This document shows, one piece after another, positions 8,230-16,146 of a stretch of 22,341 nt of DNA. The position numbers and the translations under genes were made by a program. Location of the stretch: assembly GCA_024224995.1 (NCBI GenBank), contig JAAENB010001210.1, positions 1 to 22,341 on the forward strand, read 5' to 3'. The stretch is from a bacterium. GTDB lineage: Bacteria; Spirochaetota; UBA4802; UBA5550. A model generated the notes under the pieces. The model did no database searches, was not told the origin of the DNA, and saw only the letters and a program-made list of their open reading frames with translations. Position 1 is the stretch's first letter; each line of letters starts with the position of its first letter.

Positions 8230-8296
8230 GAATATTAATGTCAGCATTAAATGTTTAAAATTTTTTACGGGTAGAATAAGGGTAAGGAGTTGTATT

Positions 8297-8776
8297 ATGA
8301 GTGATGAAATGGCGATAAATGTATCAATTAAACCTACCTGGAGTATTGTAAATGAAATACAGGAAAAATGTACTGCATTTATGGAATCAAAGGGAAAGGA
8401 TAAAGATTTAACCGAAGCAACAATGATGTGTGTTACGGAACTTATTGAAAATGCGGTAAAATACGGGACTGAAAAGCCGGGGGGGGGGAATATTGAATTT
8501 GAACTCCATGCTGACAATGACAGGGTTTCAGTTGTCGTATCAAATGGCATAAACGCGGATGATGATATAACAATACTAATCTCTAATATAGATAGAATTA
8601 AAGCAACGGATGATCCTGCCCAGTTATATACAGAGAGGTTAATGGAATTGATGGAAAATCCAAAGCCGGGGGTGAGCCAACTCGGCTTATTTCGAATTGC
8701 TTATGAAGGTGAATTCAGCCTTGATTACAAATATGAGAATAATGTATTGACAATTTCAGCAGATAGGAATATATAA
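8297..8776 (+). CDS. RsbW-like ATP-binding regulator (anti-sigma/serine kinase type), 159 aa
   Basis: The start is the ATG at 8297, behind AAGGAG with 8-base spacing; the frame is open further upstream but that part lies over the promoter. The N-box T-E-L-I-E-N-A-V-K-Y-G (47-57; N52) is the GHKL-ATPase signature, and G-V-S-Q-L-G-L-F-R-I (125-134) occupies the G2 place. The usual G1 D-x-G-x-G is replaced by S-N-G (82-84), so ATP handling may differ. Family members are anti-sigma factors or kinases that phosphorylate STAS partners; the next gene is a STAS protein, supporting partner switching. It resembles the cyanobacterial Slr1658-type regulators by recall. Odd: codons 61-64 contain ten consecutive G (8479-8488), a slippage-prone tract in an AT-rich gene. 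Confidence 0.8.
   Translation: MSDEMAINVSIKPTWSIVNEIQEKCTAFMESKGKDKDLTEATMMCVTELIENAVKYGTEKPGGGNIEFELHADNDRVSVVVSNGINADDDITILISNIDRIKATDDPAQLYTERLMELMENPKPGVSQLGLFRIAYEGEFSLDYKYENNVLTISADRNI
8479..8488 (+). repeat. Homopolymer of ten G inside the RsbW-like gene
   Basis: It reads CCG GGG GGG GGG AAT, giving P61-G62-G63-G64-N65. Loss of one G leads to a TAA about 18 codons later; gain of one G gives GAA TAT TGA almost at once. Either slip removes the C-terminal half. Confidence 0.9.
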
Positions 8777-8784
8777 TAAACGAG

Positions 8785-8811
8785 GTATTTGTGATAAAAA
8801 ATCACAAATAC
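8785..8811 (+). other. Perfect intercistronic hairpin between the ATPase and STAS genes
   Basis: GTATTTGTGAT (8785-8795), loop AAAAA, ATCACAAATAC (8801-8811). The 11-bp stem is perfect but no T-run follows at once, so it is more likely an mRNA-processing or partial attenuation element than a full terminator. It starts 8 bases after the ATPase stop codon. Confidence 0.6.
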
Positions 8812-8865
8812 ATGGTCCAAAGAGCAAAAAAATAATTTTTTATATAACAAATTGAGGAGAAAATT

Positions 8866-9222
8866 ATGAGCAACTATAAAGAAGGTAATCTTGAAATATT
8901 ACTAGCAGAAGAAGGAGCCAAAAACATATTAACCTGGACAGGTAAAAGTGACGATAGAGACCCTTCTGCGCTTCTGAATCCTTACTTTGACGGTCTTATG
9001 GATAAACTCAAAGGGAAAGCATTGGATATAGAATTTGCAAAGCTTGAATACATGAACTCTTCAAGCGTGCCCCCAATTATTCAATTGATCAAAAAGCTTA
9101 ACACCAATGCTATTAAAACTGTTATTAGCTATGACAAAGAGTCAAAATGGCAGTCAGCCTCGTTTAAAGCTCTTGAGACAATAGTCCGGGCAATGGAAAA
9201 CGTTGAAGTTGTTGGAAAATAA
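8866..9222 (+). CDS. STAS-domain anti-anti-sigma-like protein, 118 aa
   Basis: A compact soluble protein with a STAS-like layout: beta strand A-L-D-I-E-F (54-59), then the loop L-E-Y-M-N-S-S-S-V-P-P at the position where RsbV/SpoIIAA carry the phosphorylated serine, followed by helix I-I-Q-L-I-K-K-L-N and a strand V-I-S-Y-D. The triple serine is the likely phosphorylation site. Such proteins release a target from an RsbW-type partner when dephosphorylated. GAGGAGA with good spacing precedes the ATG. It lies 89 bases after the RsbW-like gene and shares its promoter, separated by a hairpin. It resembles Slr1659-type regulators by recall; which serine is used and the downstream target are unknown. 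No sigma factor is in the window. Confidence 0.75.
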   Translation: MSNYKEGNLEILLAEEGAKNILTWTGKSDDRDPSALLNPYFDGLMDKLKGKALDIEFAKLEYMNSSSVPPIIQLIKKLNTNAIKTVISYDKESKWQSASFKALETIVRAMENVEVVGK

Positions 9223-9236
9223 TGACCGATCAAGGG

Positions 9237-9275
9237 AATAGTTTAGCTTTTTGAAGAGCCAAACTATTTTCTTTT
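9237..9275 (+). terminator. Terminator after the STAS gene
   Basis: AATAGTTT-A-GCT (9237-9248), an 8-base loop, AGC-C-AAACTATT (9257-9268), one A/C mismatch, then TTCTTTT. It lies 14 bases after the STAS stop codon and closes the ATPase-STAS unit. Confidence 0.75.
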
Positions 9276-9318
9276 ATATAGTGTGCGTTTAGGAATATAT
9301 TAGAAAGCTCCATGGTCG

Positions 9319-9348
9319 TTAAAAATTTTTATTGATCTTTTCTATAAT
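9319..9348 (+). promoter_or_regulatory. Candidate promoter of the short coiled-coil gene
   Basis: A perfect -10 TATAAT (9343-9348) with a weak TTAAAA (9319-9324) 18 bases upstream; TTGATC (9332-9337) with AATAAC downstream is an alternative. It lies 80 bases before the ATG, between the upstream terminator and the gene. Confidence 0.4.
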
Positions 9349-9427
9349 TAAGAGAATAACAAGCTTACAACAAGCAAACAATACTCTTTAATTAACGTAA
9401 GATGAAATTGATACGGAGGCTTGGAAA

Positions 9428-10618
9428 ATGGAAAATAAGGTATATGAAAAGCTATATTCAATAGCTGAAGATTTTAGAGAGATTGCTCAGAATGTAAATG
9501 AGTCTTCGCTCAAAAGAAAAGATCATTCGAAGAAGGCTATAGAAAATATTGATTTGTCCGACAAAGCAGGAGCAAATCTTTTAAGAGAGATCCAATCGAT
9601 CTTCAAGCAAGATTCAAATCTCAGGGATCAGCATAATTTTGTCCTCAATACAATCAAAATAATGATGTCTAACCTCGGGAACCAGGCAGACATTATCAAA
9701 GAATTAAAAGCGATGAAATCCATAAAACCTGCCGAATCAAAAGTCATTCTTGACGCAAATAAAAAACTAACAGCAACTCTTAAAAAAGGGGAAACATTTG
9801 TTAGTGGAATTGTTGAGACCGATAACGAAATCATTCTTATGGACAACCTGATTATCAACAGGAAAAAATTCCAAAAAGAACGAATAAAAGCCTTAAAAAA
9901 ATCGACATCAAAAATACTTAAAGACGCGGAAAGTGCTGTTGCCGGCTCCCATTCAAATATTGGGCGGGGCGTGGAACTGGCCAAACGGTTAAAAGATGTT
10001 GAGAAGCTTGTCAACAAAGGCGACAAAAAAACCATTAAAAAGATCGCTGAAGAAGCAAATACAGGCTGGAAACTTGCTGTAAAAGTAAATAACAGTTCAA
10101 AAACACAGTTTGAATTCGCTGAGCAGGTCAATCTTTTTACCAAACAGCTGCACGAAGAATCAATATATATAAAAGATATGGTCGCGCGAAAACATGATCT
10201 ATTTAACCAGAATCTCGAGCCTATTACAGAAGTAGCGGTTCTTGTTGCTGTAGAGATGCAGGAATATGTTGGAGTTGCTGATGTAATAAAAGATCTTCCG
10301 CTTAGTGATATTACACTGGATGAAAAAACGTATTCCCTATTAAGCGACGTTGCATCATATATTAAAGCAGCCTGCGATAATGCTGAATTTATTGCCGAAT
10401 TTAACTACGACATGACCGACAGCATTGCATCAAATGCTCACCTGATGGAAGAAACGGTAAAGTTAACCCGGGAAGAAACAGAGAAATATGCTACGGTAAA
10501 AAAAGAAGTTGCGGCAATGACTGAAGCGACGCGGTATCCTGTAGAGGGATCCGGTAAAAATATCGCAAACGGGCAGGAAGTTGAAAAAACACTTAAAGAA
10601 ATTATTACCAAAGTGTAG
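9428..10618 (+). CDS. Soluble double-unit coiled-coil signalling-like protein, 396 aa
   Basis: No signal peptide or membrane helix; almost entirely charged amphipathic helix. It is an internal duplication: unit 1 starts A-Q-N-V-N-E-S-S (20-27) and ends A-G-S-H-S-N-I-G-R-G (172-181); unit 2 starts A-V-K-V-N-N-S-S (217-224) and ends E-G-S-G-K-N-I-A-N-G (373-382). A proline lies near the middle of each unit (P101, P291), suggesting two antiparallel hairpins. It is a paralogue of the convergent gene at 10691-12376; residues 208-250 align without gaps to 288-330 there with about 14 identities in 43. It lacks the chemoreceptor-tip motif its paralogue retains in degenerate form. GGAGG 8 bases before the ATG. 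Function unknown; a cytoplasmic scaffold or chemoreceptor-derived signalling protein is inferred. Confidence 0.75.
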   Translation: MENKVYEKLYSIAEDFREIAQNVNESSLKRKDHSKKAIENIDLSDKAGANLLREIQSIFKQDSNLRDQHNFVLNTIKIMMSNLGNQADIIKELKAMKSIKPAESKVILDANKKLTATLKKGETFVSGIVETDNEIILMDNLIINRKKFQKERIKALKKSTSKILKDAESAVAGSHSNIGRGVELAKRLKDVEKLVNKGDKKTIKKIAEEANTGWKLAVKVNNSSKTQFEFAEQVNLFTKQLHEESIYIKDMVARKHDLFNQNLEPITEVAVLVAVEMQEYVGVADVIKDLPLSDITLDEKTYSLLSDVASYIKAACDNAEFIAEFNYDMTDSIASNAHLMEETVKLTREETEKYATVKKEVAAMTEATRYPVEGSGKNIANGQEVEKTLKEIITKV

Positions 10619-10626
10619 CGACAAAA

Positions 10627-10682
10627 CCCTTTCCAAAAAAAAAGAGGCACTCTTCTGAGCGCCTCTTTTTTTTTGGAAAGGG
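10627..10682. terminator. Bidirectional terminator shared by two convergent paralogues
   Basis: A perfect 22-bp inverted repeat (10627-10648 with 10661-10682): CCCTTTCC, nine A, GAGGC, pairing with GCCTC, nine T, GGAAAGGG. Inside it CTC/GAG pairs around a TTCT loop. The A9/T9 blocks give a U-tract on either strand. It lies 8 bases from each neighbouring stop codon. Confidence 0.95.
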
Positions 10683-10690
10683 AGAGTGGG

Positions 10691-12376
10691 TCAAGTCTCC
10701 ATAGCGGGCTCCGGCTCCTCATCTTTCTGTATGGACCCCATAATTTCCTGGCACTGTGATTCAATCTTTTTCCCTCTCTCAATATTTGCGGCCGAGCCTT
10801 CAATAGGCTTCTTTACAACTTCCGTTAATTGCATAAGATAATTTCTTAGTTCCGTTAATAGAGCATCTATCTTATTAGATTCATCAAGAATGGATTGACT
10901 TACTATTTTCGAATCGGAGCTGATAGTTGTTATATCCTCTAGTTTTTGAATAATAACATTTGAACTTTTTGATATCGTTAGAAATACAGAAGAAATATTT
11001 TCAAAATAAGCATTCACATTTTCAATTAATTCATGAGTCATATTTATATTATGTTCTATTTGCGGGAGGTTCACCTGGATATGATTCTGTAACTTACTGA
11101 TATTCTCTGAAATAGTCATAAACCCGGAGAATTCTTCAGGATCCCGAGCAGATTCAATTCTCGACAACATGCCAATAATATTCATCGATTTCAAAATATT
11201 CTTCAAAAACTCCAGGATATTATCTATTTGCTTATAATCATCATTAAATTTTTTAATCGTAGAATTTGAATCTCCAATCTTGTTTTCAATATCTTTAAGC
11301 TGAGCGGTCAGCTCTACCAGGTTTTGAGAAATGGTATTAGCCATACTATTGTTATCGATAGATTGCTGGTTAAAAATTTCCGTTGTCTTTTTTAACTCAT
11401 TTGATTCTGAGATCAAAGAATCGCAGAAATCAACACAACTTAATGAAAATTCCAGCTGGCTCCTTGATTTCTCATTTACTTTTTGAGCTGATTGCCAGAT
11501 TGATGTTGATTGAAATCCTACGGTTTCAACATCATCCTGATACCTGCCCCCTTCGTTGAAAGAACGCATTACGTCATCAACCAGGTTACGGAGATCTTCT
11601 CCAACATTCATAACGTTCCTGGAACCATCTATGGCTCCATGAGCATCCTTATCCATTTGATCAACTTTTTGATTAATATCATGAAGCATCTTTTTTTGGT
11701 CATCAATTTTAGTACCGGATAAATAAGCTTTTAAAACCAGCTCATCAATAGATTCTTTCTGTTTATCCAGAGTGGTTGGAAATTCCGTAAAACTATTATA
11801 CCCTTTTTCAATGTCCCCCAAAACCATGGCATTTTTAAAGATCATCTTGCTAATACCGTCAGTTATCGGTTTAACAACTTTGACGATACTTTCCAGGTTT
11901 TGGTTAATAAAATTCGACATTTCATTCAATTTATTGGCAAGAATATCGAAAACACCTGAGGTATGAGAATATTTGCTTGAAACAATGGAAGCATTCAGGG
12001 CCAGGGTAAAAATTTCATCAGTATCATTCTTAATTTCATCGACAATAGCGGTTAATTTATCAATCTCTTCTTCAAGCTTACCCAATATATCTTTAATATC
12101 ATTTATATATGAGATAATTACTGAAAAATGTTCAACATTTGACCGAAATTCATCCGAATTACTCGCGATCCCCATAAGAGAATCATTAAGATTTTGATAA
12201 ATCTTTTCAAAATTCGCTTTGAGCACACCATTACCATCTATCAGCTTTTCAATTAAAGCAAGGCTATCAGATGTTATCCCTTTCCTGGTGTGAGACTGCT
12301 TATTTACATCTTGCGCCGTATCGGTTATATCTTGTATAGTCTGGGTAATACTTTCTATTGTTTCAATGAAATCCAT
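10691..12376 (-). CDS. Cytoplasmic chemoreceptor-like protein with two tandem degenerate MCP hairpins, 561 aa
   Basis: No membrane helix; long heptad-like helices. Residues 120-153 (T-L-A-L-N-A-S-I-V-S-S) are a worn MCP signalling tip lacking the E/R contact residues; residues 398-430 (G-M-L-S-R-I-E-S-A-R) are a second tip keeping I-E-x2-R and G-F. The protein repeats with a period of 276 residues: A-Q-D-V-N-K-Q-S (21-28) and A-Q-K-V-N-E-K-S (297-304); tip I131 and I407; G-S at 251-252 and 527-528. Each unit is thus an antiparallel hairpin ended by a G-S-x-x-N/V-type motif. It is paralogous to the convergent 396-residue protein. AGGA precedes the ATG by 6 bases; its own promoter lies upstream. 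It probably no longer binds CheA/CheW in the normal way. Role unknown. Confidence 0.8.
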   Translation of the reverse strand: MDFIETIESITQTIQDITDTAQDVNKQSHTRKGITSDSLALIEKLIDGNGVLKANFEKIYQNLNDSLMGIASNSDEFRSNVEHFSVIISYINDIKDILGKLEEEIDKLTAIVDEIKNDTDEIFTLALNASIVSSKYSHTSGVFDILANKLNEMSNFINQNLESIVKVVKPITDGISKMIFKNAMVLGDIEKGYNSFTEFPTTLDKQKESIDELVLKAYLSGTKIDDQKKMLHDINQKVDQMDKDAHGAIDGSRNVMNVGEDLRNLVDDVMRSFNEGGRYQDDVETVGFQSTSIWQSAQKVNEKSRSQLEFSLSCVDFCDSLISESNELKKTTEIFNQQSIDNNSMANTISQNLVELTAQLKDIENKIGDSNSTIKKFNDDYKQIDNILEFLKNILKSMNIIGMLSRIESARDPEEFSGFMTISENISKLQNHIQVNLPQIEHNINMTHELIENVNAYFENISSVFLTISKSSNVIIQKLEDITTISSDSKIVSQSILDESNKIDALLTELRNYLMQLTEVVKKPIEGSAANIERGKKIESQCQEIMGSIQKDEEPEPAMET

Positions 12377-12571
12377 ACAAGTTCCTATTCAAAATTAGAC
12401 TACAACTATTCATTTGTTAAGAGACCTTATTGTATTTGCAGTGTGTCATACTAAATAACATCTTATAATAGTCAATTATCTATTAAAAGTCAAGATTAAT
12501 TACTCAAAAAGTATAGTCTTCTTCTATATATATTTTTACTATATATAGTATCGGAATTTTAGTTTAAATAT
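12377..12571. other. AT-rich intergenic region with palindromes
   Basis: 195 bases without a gene. It holds the promoter of the 561-residue protein (12465-12493) and a perfect 14-bp palindrome TACTATATATAGTA at 12537-12550, 22 bases beyond the chemoreceptor gene's end. The palindrome is not followed by a clean T-run in the minus direction, so it is a weak terminator or a binding site. Confidence 0.4.
12465..12493 (-). promoter_or_regulatory. Sigma-70 promoter of the 561-residue protein
   Basis: On the minus strand, TTGACT (12488-12493), 17 bases, TATTAT (12465-12470). The message would have a leader of about 80 bases. This separates the gene from the upstream chemoreceptor operon. Confidence 0.65.
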
Positions 12572-14275
12572 TTAAGTTGTTATTTTTTGTAATTCCTCTG
12601 CCATATTTATTGCTTCGTTAGTCTTTAGATTCAGGTCATTTATCATTTCATGAATATTGTCACTCAGCCCGGCAATAGCTTCAATTTCACGAATATGGTT
12701 GCTTATAGCTTCTTTCATTTCTTCTCCGTGCCGCCTGTTTTCGGCTAGAAGTTTTTCAGTCGTTTCCATTTCATTTTTAATGACTTTAGTGCTCTCCTGG
12801 TGCGAAGCATTCTGCTCGGCATTAATTGAGACCAATGTCGCATACAATTTATAGGTCAAAACAGCATCAAAAAAGAAATTCTTAACTCTCTTCATTTCAT
12901 TGTAGCCTTTTTCAATATCCTGAATCTCTTTTTGCAGGGATAAATTTGTTTTTTCCACTTCTCCAATTACTTTTTTAAAATATTTTTCAACAATCCCGGT
13001 ATTTTCCTGTGAACTCTCCGCAAGCCTGCTAACGCCATCCGCTACAACAGCAAATCCTTTTCCATGTTCTCCTGCCCGCGATGCTTCTATAGACGCGTTC
13101 AATGCCAGCATTGATGTCTTATCCGAAATATCGACTATTTCAGTAAGAGAATTGCTTATTTTCGAGATTGATTTATCCAGGCTGTTCAAAATCTCTCCTG
13201 TCCCGGCAATTCCCTTCCGGGAACTATTGAGAAGACTTTCGACCTTTTCAATAGCTACAAATATTTCCTGCTGCTCTTCATCAAGGTCCGGTTCATTATT
13301 ATTAAAACTTTTTGCGACTTTATATACCTTCAAATCCTGGTCATTGATACTTTCATTCATTAATGCGACCTCATTAACAGTTGTTTTTGTTATATCAAGA
13401 ATCTCTTTCCTGTCCTGTTCCTGGGAATATATATTTTGCACTACAAAAGATAACTTTTGCCACCCTTCCCTGGAATTTTTAACCAGTTCATCGGCAAGAG
13501 AGGAGAGATTTCCCCCCATTTTCATAAGTTCAAATACCAGGTTTCTCTGGGTTTCAAGGACCATTTTCAGATGATCAACCATGGTTACAACACTTTCTAT
13601 GAGTTCCTTAAACACAACACTGACAAAGGTAATGGGAACCAGGAGAGGAGCTGCCGACCTGACTGCCTTAAGAATTGCCGGAAGATCAAAAAGCGCGTCA
13701 TACATATTAATAAGCTGGGCCACAACTATCGAACTAAAACCGATAACAAGACGCAATCGATACGTTTTACGAAATTTGACCAGGTAATAAATAGAGAAAA
13801 AAAGCATAACAAGGAAAAACAACGCGAAAAACAGCTGTAAAAGAGAATCGGAAAAAACCATTCCCGGCTCAAATATTTGCAGCCAGAAAACCTGCATAAT
13901 GGCATACGCCACAGCAGCAACTATCATGCCGAATTTTATAAAACGGTCAAAAAACTGTTTATTTTCCACAAAATTATAAACAAAAGCCCTGGCAAGGGCA
14001 AATACAATAATCGCGAAAATAGCATTAAAGATCAAAGGAAAAAACTTTTGGGAAACTTTTATATGATAGAAGGAATCAAGAACGAGAATCACTGTTGTCG
14101 CGATATTGATTATCGTAATACTTCCACTGGCAACCATTTTATAAACAAGATCTTCTCTCCGGGTTCTAAAATATTCCGATGAGATTATGTAAACCATTAA
14201 TGAAAAAAGTACTGTCTGGGTAAAATGAAGGAAGGCCAGTCCTTCTCTTGATTGTAGAAATTCTATTATTTTCAT
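12572..14275 (-). CDS. Methyl-accepting chemotaxis protein with seven-helix membrane sensor, 567 aa
   Basis: Seven hydrophobic helices (about 15-32, 50-70, 78-103, 113-133, 141-167, 174-192, 205-222) form an integral-membrane sensor with no large periplasmic domain and no recognisable HAMP. A long helical hairpin follows, with the chemoreceptor tip at 383-418: D-K-T-S-M-L-A-L-N-A-S-I-E-A-S-R-A-G-E-H, then G-K-G-F-A-V-V-A-D. E397, R400 and the G-E-x-G turn needed for CheA/CheW contact are kept. The two arms are of similar length, near 24 heptads by count. Probable sensing of a membrane or transported signal, relayed to a CheA encoded elsewhere. It is the last gene of an operon with a HAMP protein and a TauE/SafE transporter, 46 bases after the latter. 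The ribosome site is weak (GAAG). Confidence 0.9.
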   Translation of the reverse strand: MKIIEFLQSREGLAFLHFTQTVLFSLMVYIISSEYFRTRREDLVYKMVASGSITIINIATTVILVLDSFYHIKVSQKFFPLIFNAIFAIIVFALARAFVYNFVENKQFFDRFIKFGMIVAAVAYAIMQVFWLQIFEPGMVFSDSLLQLFFALFFLVMLFFSIYYLVKFRKTYRLRLVIGFSSIVVAQLINMYDALFDLPAILKAVRSAAPLLVPITFVSVVFKELIESVVTMVDHLKMVLETQRNLVFELMKMGGNLSSLADELVKNSREGWQKLSFVVQNIYSQEQDRKEILDITKTTVNEVALMNESINDQDLKVYKVAKSFNNNEPDLDEEQQEIFVAIEKVESLLNSSRKGIAGTGEILNSLDKSISKISNSLTEIVDISDKTSMLALNASIEASRAGEHGKGFAVVADGVSRLAESSQENTGIVEKYFKKVIGEVEKTNLSLQKEIQDIEKGYNEMKRVKNFFFDAVLTYKLYATLVSINAEQNASHQESTKVIKNEMETTEKLLAENRRHGEEMKEAISNHIREIEAIAGLSDNIHEMINDLNLKTNEAINMAEELQKITT

Positions 14276-14321
14276 TGATCATCTTCATTTTTGAGGTTTA
14301 AATTCTATTAAAATAAAGATC

Positions 14322-15248
14322 CTATGAACCTATGATCCATTTAACCCCTTTATAAATATAAAACACTCCTATTATCATAATTGCTATGGAAAATATGACC
14401 TTAATAAGCCTTTCCGGCAGATATTTCGAAATAAGCGGGCCTATTTGACCTCCAATAATTACCCCGGTACCGGTAAACAATAATAATTCCACCATTATCA
14501 TTCCAGCGTGAAGATTCAAAATAGTGATGACCCAGTCTGCTGTTGCCTCAACAAGGATAGCTGTGGCGTTTGCCCTTTTTGTTTTCACATTAAGGCCTTT
14601 TTCAAGTACCGGCTGGGACAACTCACAAATACCTGTTCCCGTAGCTGCAGAGAAAAAACCTCCGATTGGGGGTATCCACATATAACCGTATATATCCTCA
14701 ATAGGAATATTCTCTCTTTGCCCAAAGCTTTTTTTAATAGCATTAAAAAGCTGCATTGTAGCAAGCCCCAGGATAATAAGTCCCAGGATCAGTTTAAGAA
14801 GGTCGGCATTGATTACCATAAGGGCGTGATTTCCCACAACCACTCCGGGAATGGTTAACATAATCATGGTAAAACCAACTGGAAGTTCCACCATTCTGTA
14901 CCAGATGTACCGAAGCGCCCCGCTTGTCATTCCAACGGTCTCTGTGGCAATACCCGTGGCTACGGCGTTTTGAATAGGAATATCCATAAAAATATTATAT
15001 ATCGGCTGGAAAAGAACTCCACCGGAAAATCCCGATGAATTTGCCAGGATCGCAATCACTATGGAAACAGGGAGCATGTACCAGTATTTCCACCATTTAT
15101 CGGGAGGAATATCTCCGGAAGCGCTATCTTCGGCTGCTTTTACAACCTGTTCGGAGAACGCATCAAATGAAAATACAGCAACCGCGATTATGGCTATAGC
15201 AATAATAAGCAGTATAAATCTATATTTACTATGCAGAATAAAACGCAT
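14322..15248 (-). CDS. TauE/SafE (TSUP) family membrane transporter, 308 aa
   Basis: An N-terminal hydrophobic helix (11-28), a polar periplasmic loop (31-55), then seven or so membrane helices in two halves. The first half carries the family's N-S-S-G-F-S-G-G-V-L-F-Q-P motif (70-82) with A-V-A-T-G-I-A-T-E-T (95-104); the second has the related G-G-F-F-S-A-A-T-G-T-G-I-C-E-L segment (196-210). TSUP proteins export or import sulfite, organosulfonates or similar anions; the substrate here cannot be read from sequence. AGAGGA precedes the ATG, which is only 5 bases past the stop codon of the HAMP gene, so translation is likely coupled. The acidic loop after helix 1 is longer than in minimal members. 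Its place between a HAMP protein and a chemoreceptor suggests sensing linked to transport. Confidence 0.88.
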   Translation of the reverse strand: MRFILHSKYRFILLIIAIAIIAVAVFSFDAFSEQVVKAAEDSASGDIPPDKWWKYWYMLPVSIVIAILANSSGFSGGVLFQPIYNIFMDIPIQNAVATGIATETVGMTSGALRYIWYRMVELPVGFTMIMLTIPGVVVGNHALMVINADLLKLILGLIILGLATMQLFNAIKKSFGQRENIPIEDIYGYMWIPPIGGFFSAATGTGICELSQPVLEKGLNVKTKRANATAILVEATADWVITILNLHAGMIMVELLLFTGTGVIIGGQIGPLISKYLPERLIKVIFSIAIMIIGVFYIYKGVKWIIGS

Positions 15249-15253
15249 TAAAA

Positions 15254-16120
15254 TTATTCCTCTTCATTAATCCATATATCGGTTTGATAGCCCTTGAGTG
15301 CATTTTCAATTTCATTCTGTGAAACTTCAGATTGTATTTTATAGGTCTTATACATCTCCAAAAAAGTCAATAATTCCGAAAGATCAGCAATCATGGTCTC
15401 AAGGGATGACACGACTTCTTTCCCAAGTCCTTTCATTTTTCTGAAATCGGAAAGCCGCATCTTTTTATTTTCAATAATCCCACTGTCGTTATTAAGATTA
15501 ACCACTTCCGCTATCTTGTCATATGCCTCAAAAATTTTGCCTTTATGCCTGTTAATCTCCTGCCGCATTTGTACAATCATATCCTGAAGATTGGCATTCA
15601 TGTCATTAATAAGCCCGGCAATCTGGCCTATTTCATCTTCCGTCATAACAGGAACCGATACGGTTAAATCGCCTTCCGCGATCTTTTTAGTGGCCTCAAC
15701 AATCCCATCCATGGGAGAGACAATATCTTTCGTAAACATTATAAAAGCAAAGATGATACTTGCCGATATAACCAGCAGAAGTAATATCATTCTGTTCCTG
15801 AGATTGTAAATAGGACTAAAGATCTCATCAGGATCAATATTTTTTATGGTAATTTCCCGTTTTTGTTCAATTACCCTCTTTTTTAGCTCTTCATAGAATC
15901 TACCTTTATCATGTCCGTATTTTTCCCGGATCTGTTTTGCCTCTGCCTCATCCAGCGTTCCATATATAATTTCCGATCTGACCGAATTCATAAACCGGTC
16001 CGAACTTACTTCAAGAATAATTTCGGCACTTACGGAAATAGAAACTATTGCTATTAATATAAAATATAGCATCAATTTCTTTTTTAAACGTGACATCTGG
16101 CTTGGTAATGGAATTCTCAC
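15254..16120 (-). CDS. Membrane HAMP-domain protein without output domain, 288 aa (GTG start)
   Basis: Two membrane helices (about 16-34 and 110-130) bracket a periplasmic domain of about 75 residues. A HAMP domain follows (131-183; I-A-E-G-D-L-T-V then D-E-I-G-Q-I-A-G-L-I-N-D-M), then a helical tail of about 105 residues with no kinase, cyclase or MCP-tip motif. The GTG at 16120 is chosen because AGAGG lies 7 bases before it, and the ATG at 16156 lies upstream of the expected transcription start. An in-frame ATG eight codons further in is a second choice. It is first in the HAMP-transporter-chemoreceptor operon. It may pass a periplasmic signal to the chemoreceptor or transporter by helix contact; that is inference. 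Function unknown. Confidence 0.8.
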   Translation of the reverse strand: MRIPLPSQMSRLKKKLMLYFILIAIVSISVSAEIILEVSSDRFMNSVRSEIIYGTLDEAEAKQIREKYGHDKGRFYEELKKRVIEQKREITIKNIDPDEIFSPIYNLRNRMILLLLVISASIIFAFIMFTKDIVSPMDGIVEATKKIAEGDLTVSVPVMTEDEIGQIAGLINDMNANLQDMIVQMRQEINRHKGKIFEAYDKIAEVVNLNNDSGIIENKKMRLSDFRKMKGLGKEVVSSLETMIADLSELLTFLEMYKTYKIQSEVSQNEIENALKGYQTDIWINEEE

Positions 16121-16146
16121 AACAACACCTCTATGAACCCGGCAAT

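Noticed and set aside
8138..8296. N-terminal extension of the RsbW-like protein
   Set aside because: It covers the -35/-10 promoter and lacks a ribosome site, while AAGGAG sits before the ATG at 8297.
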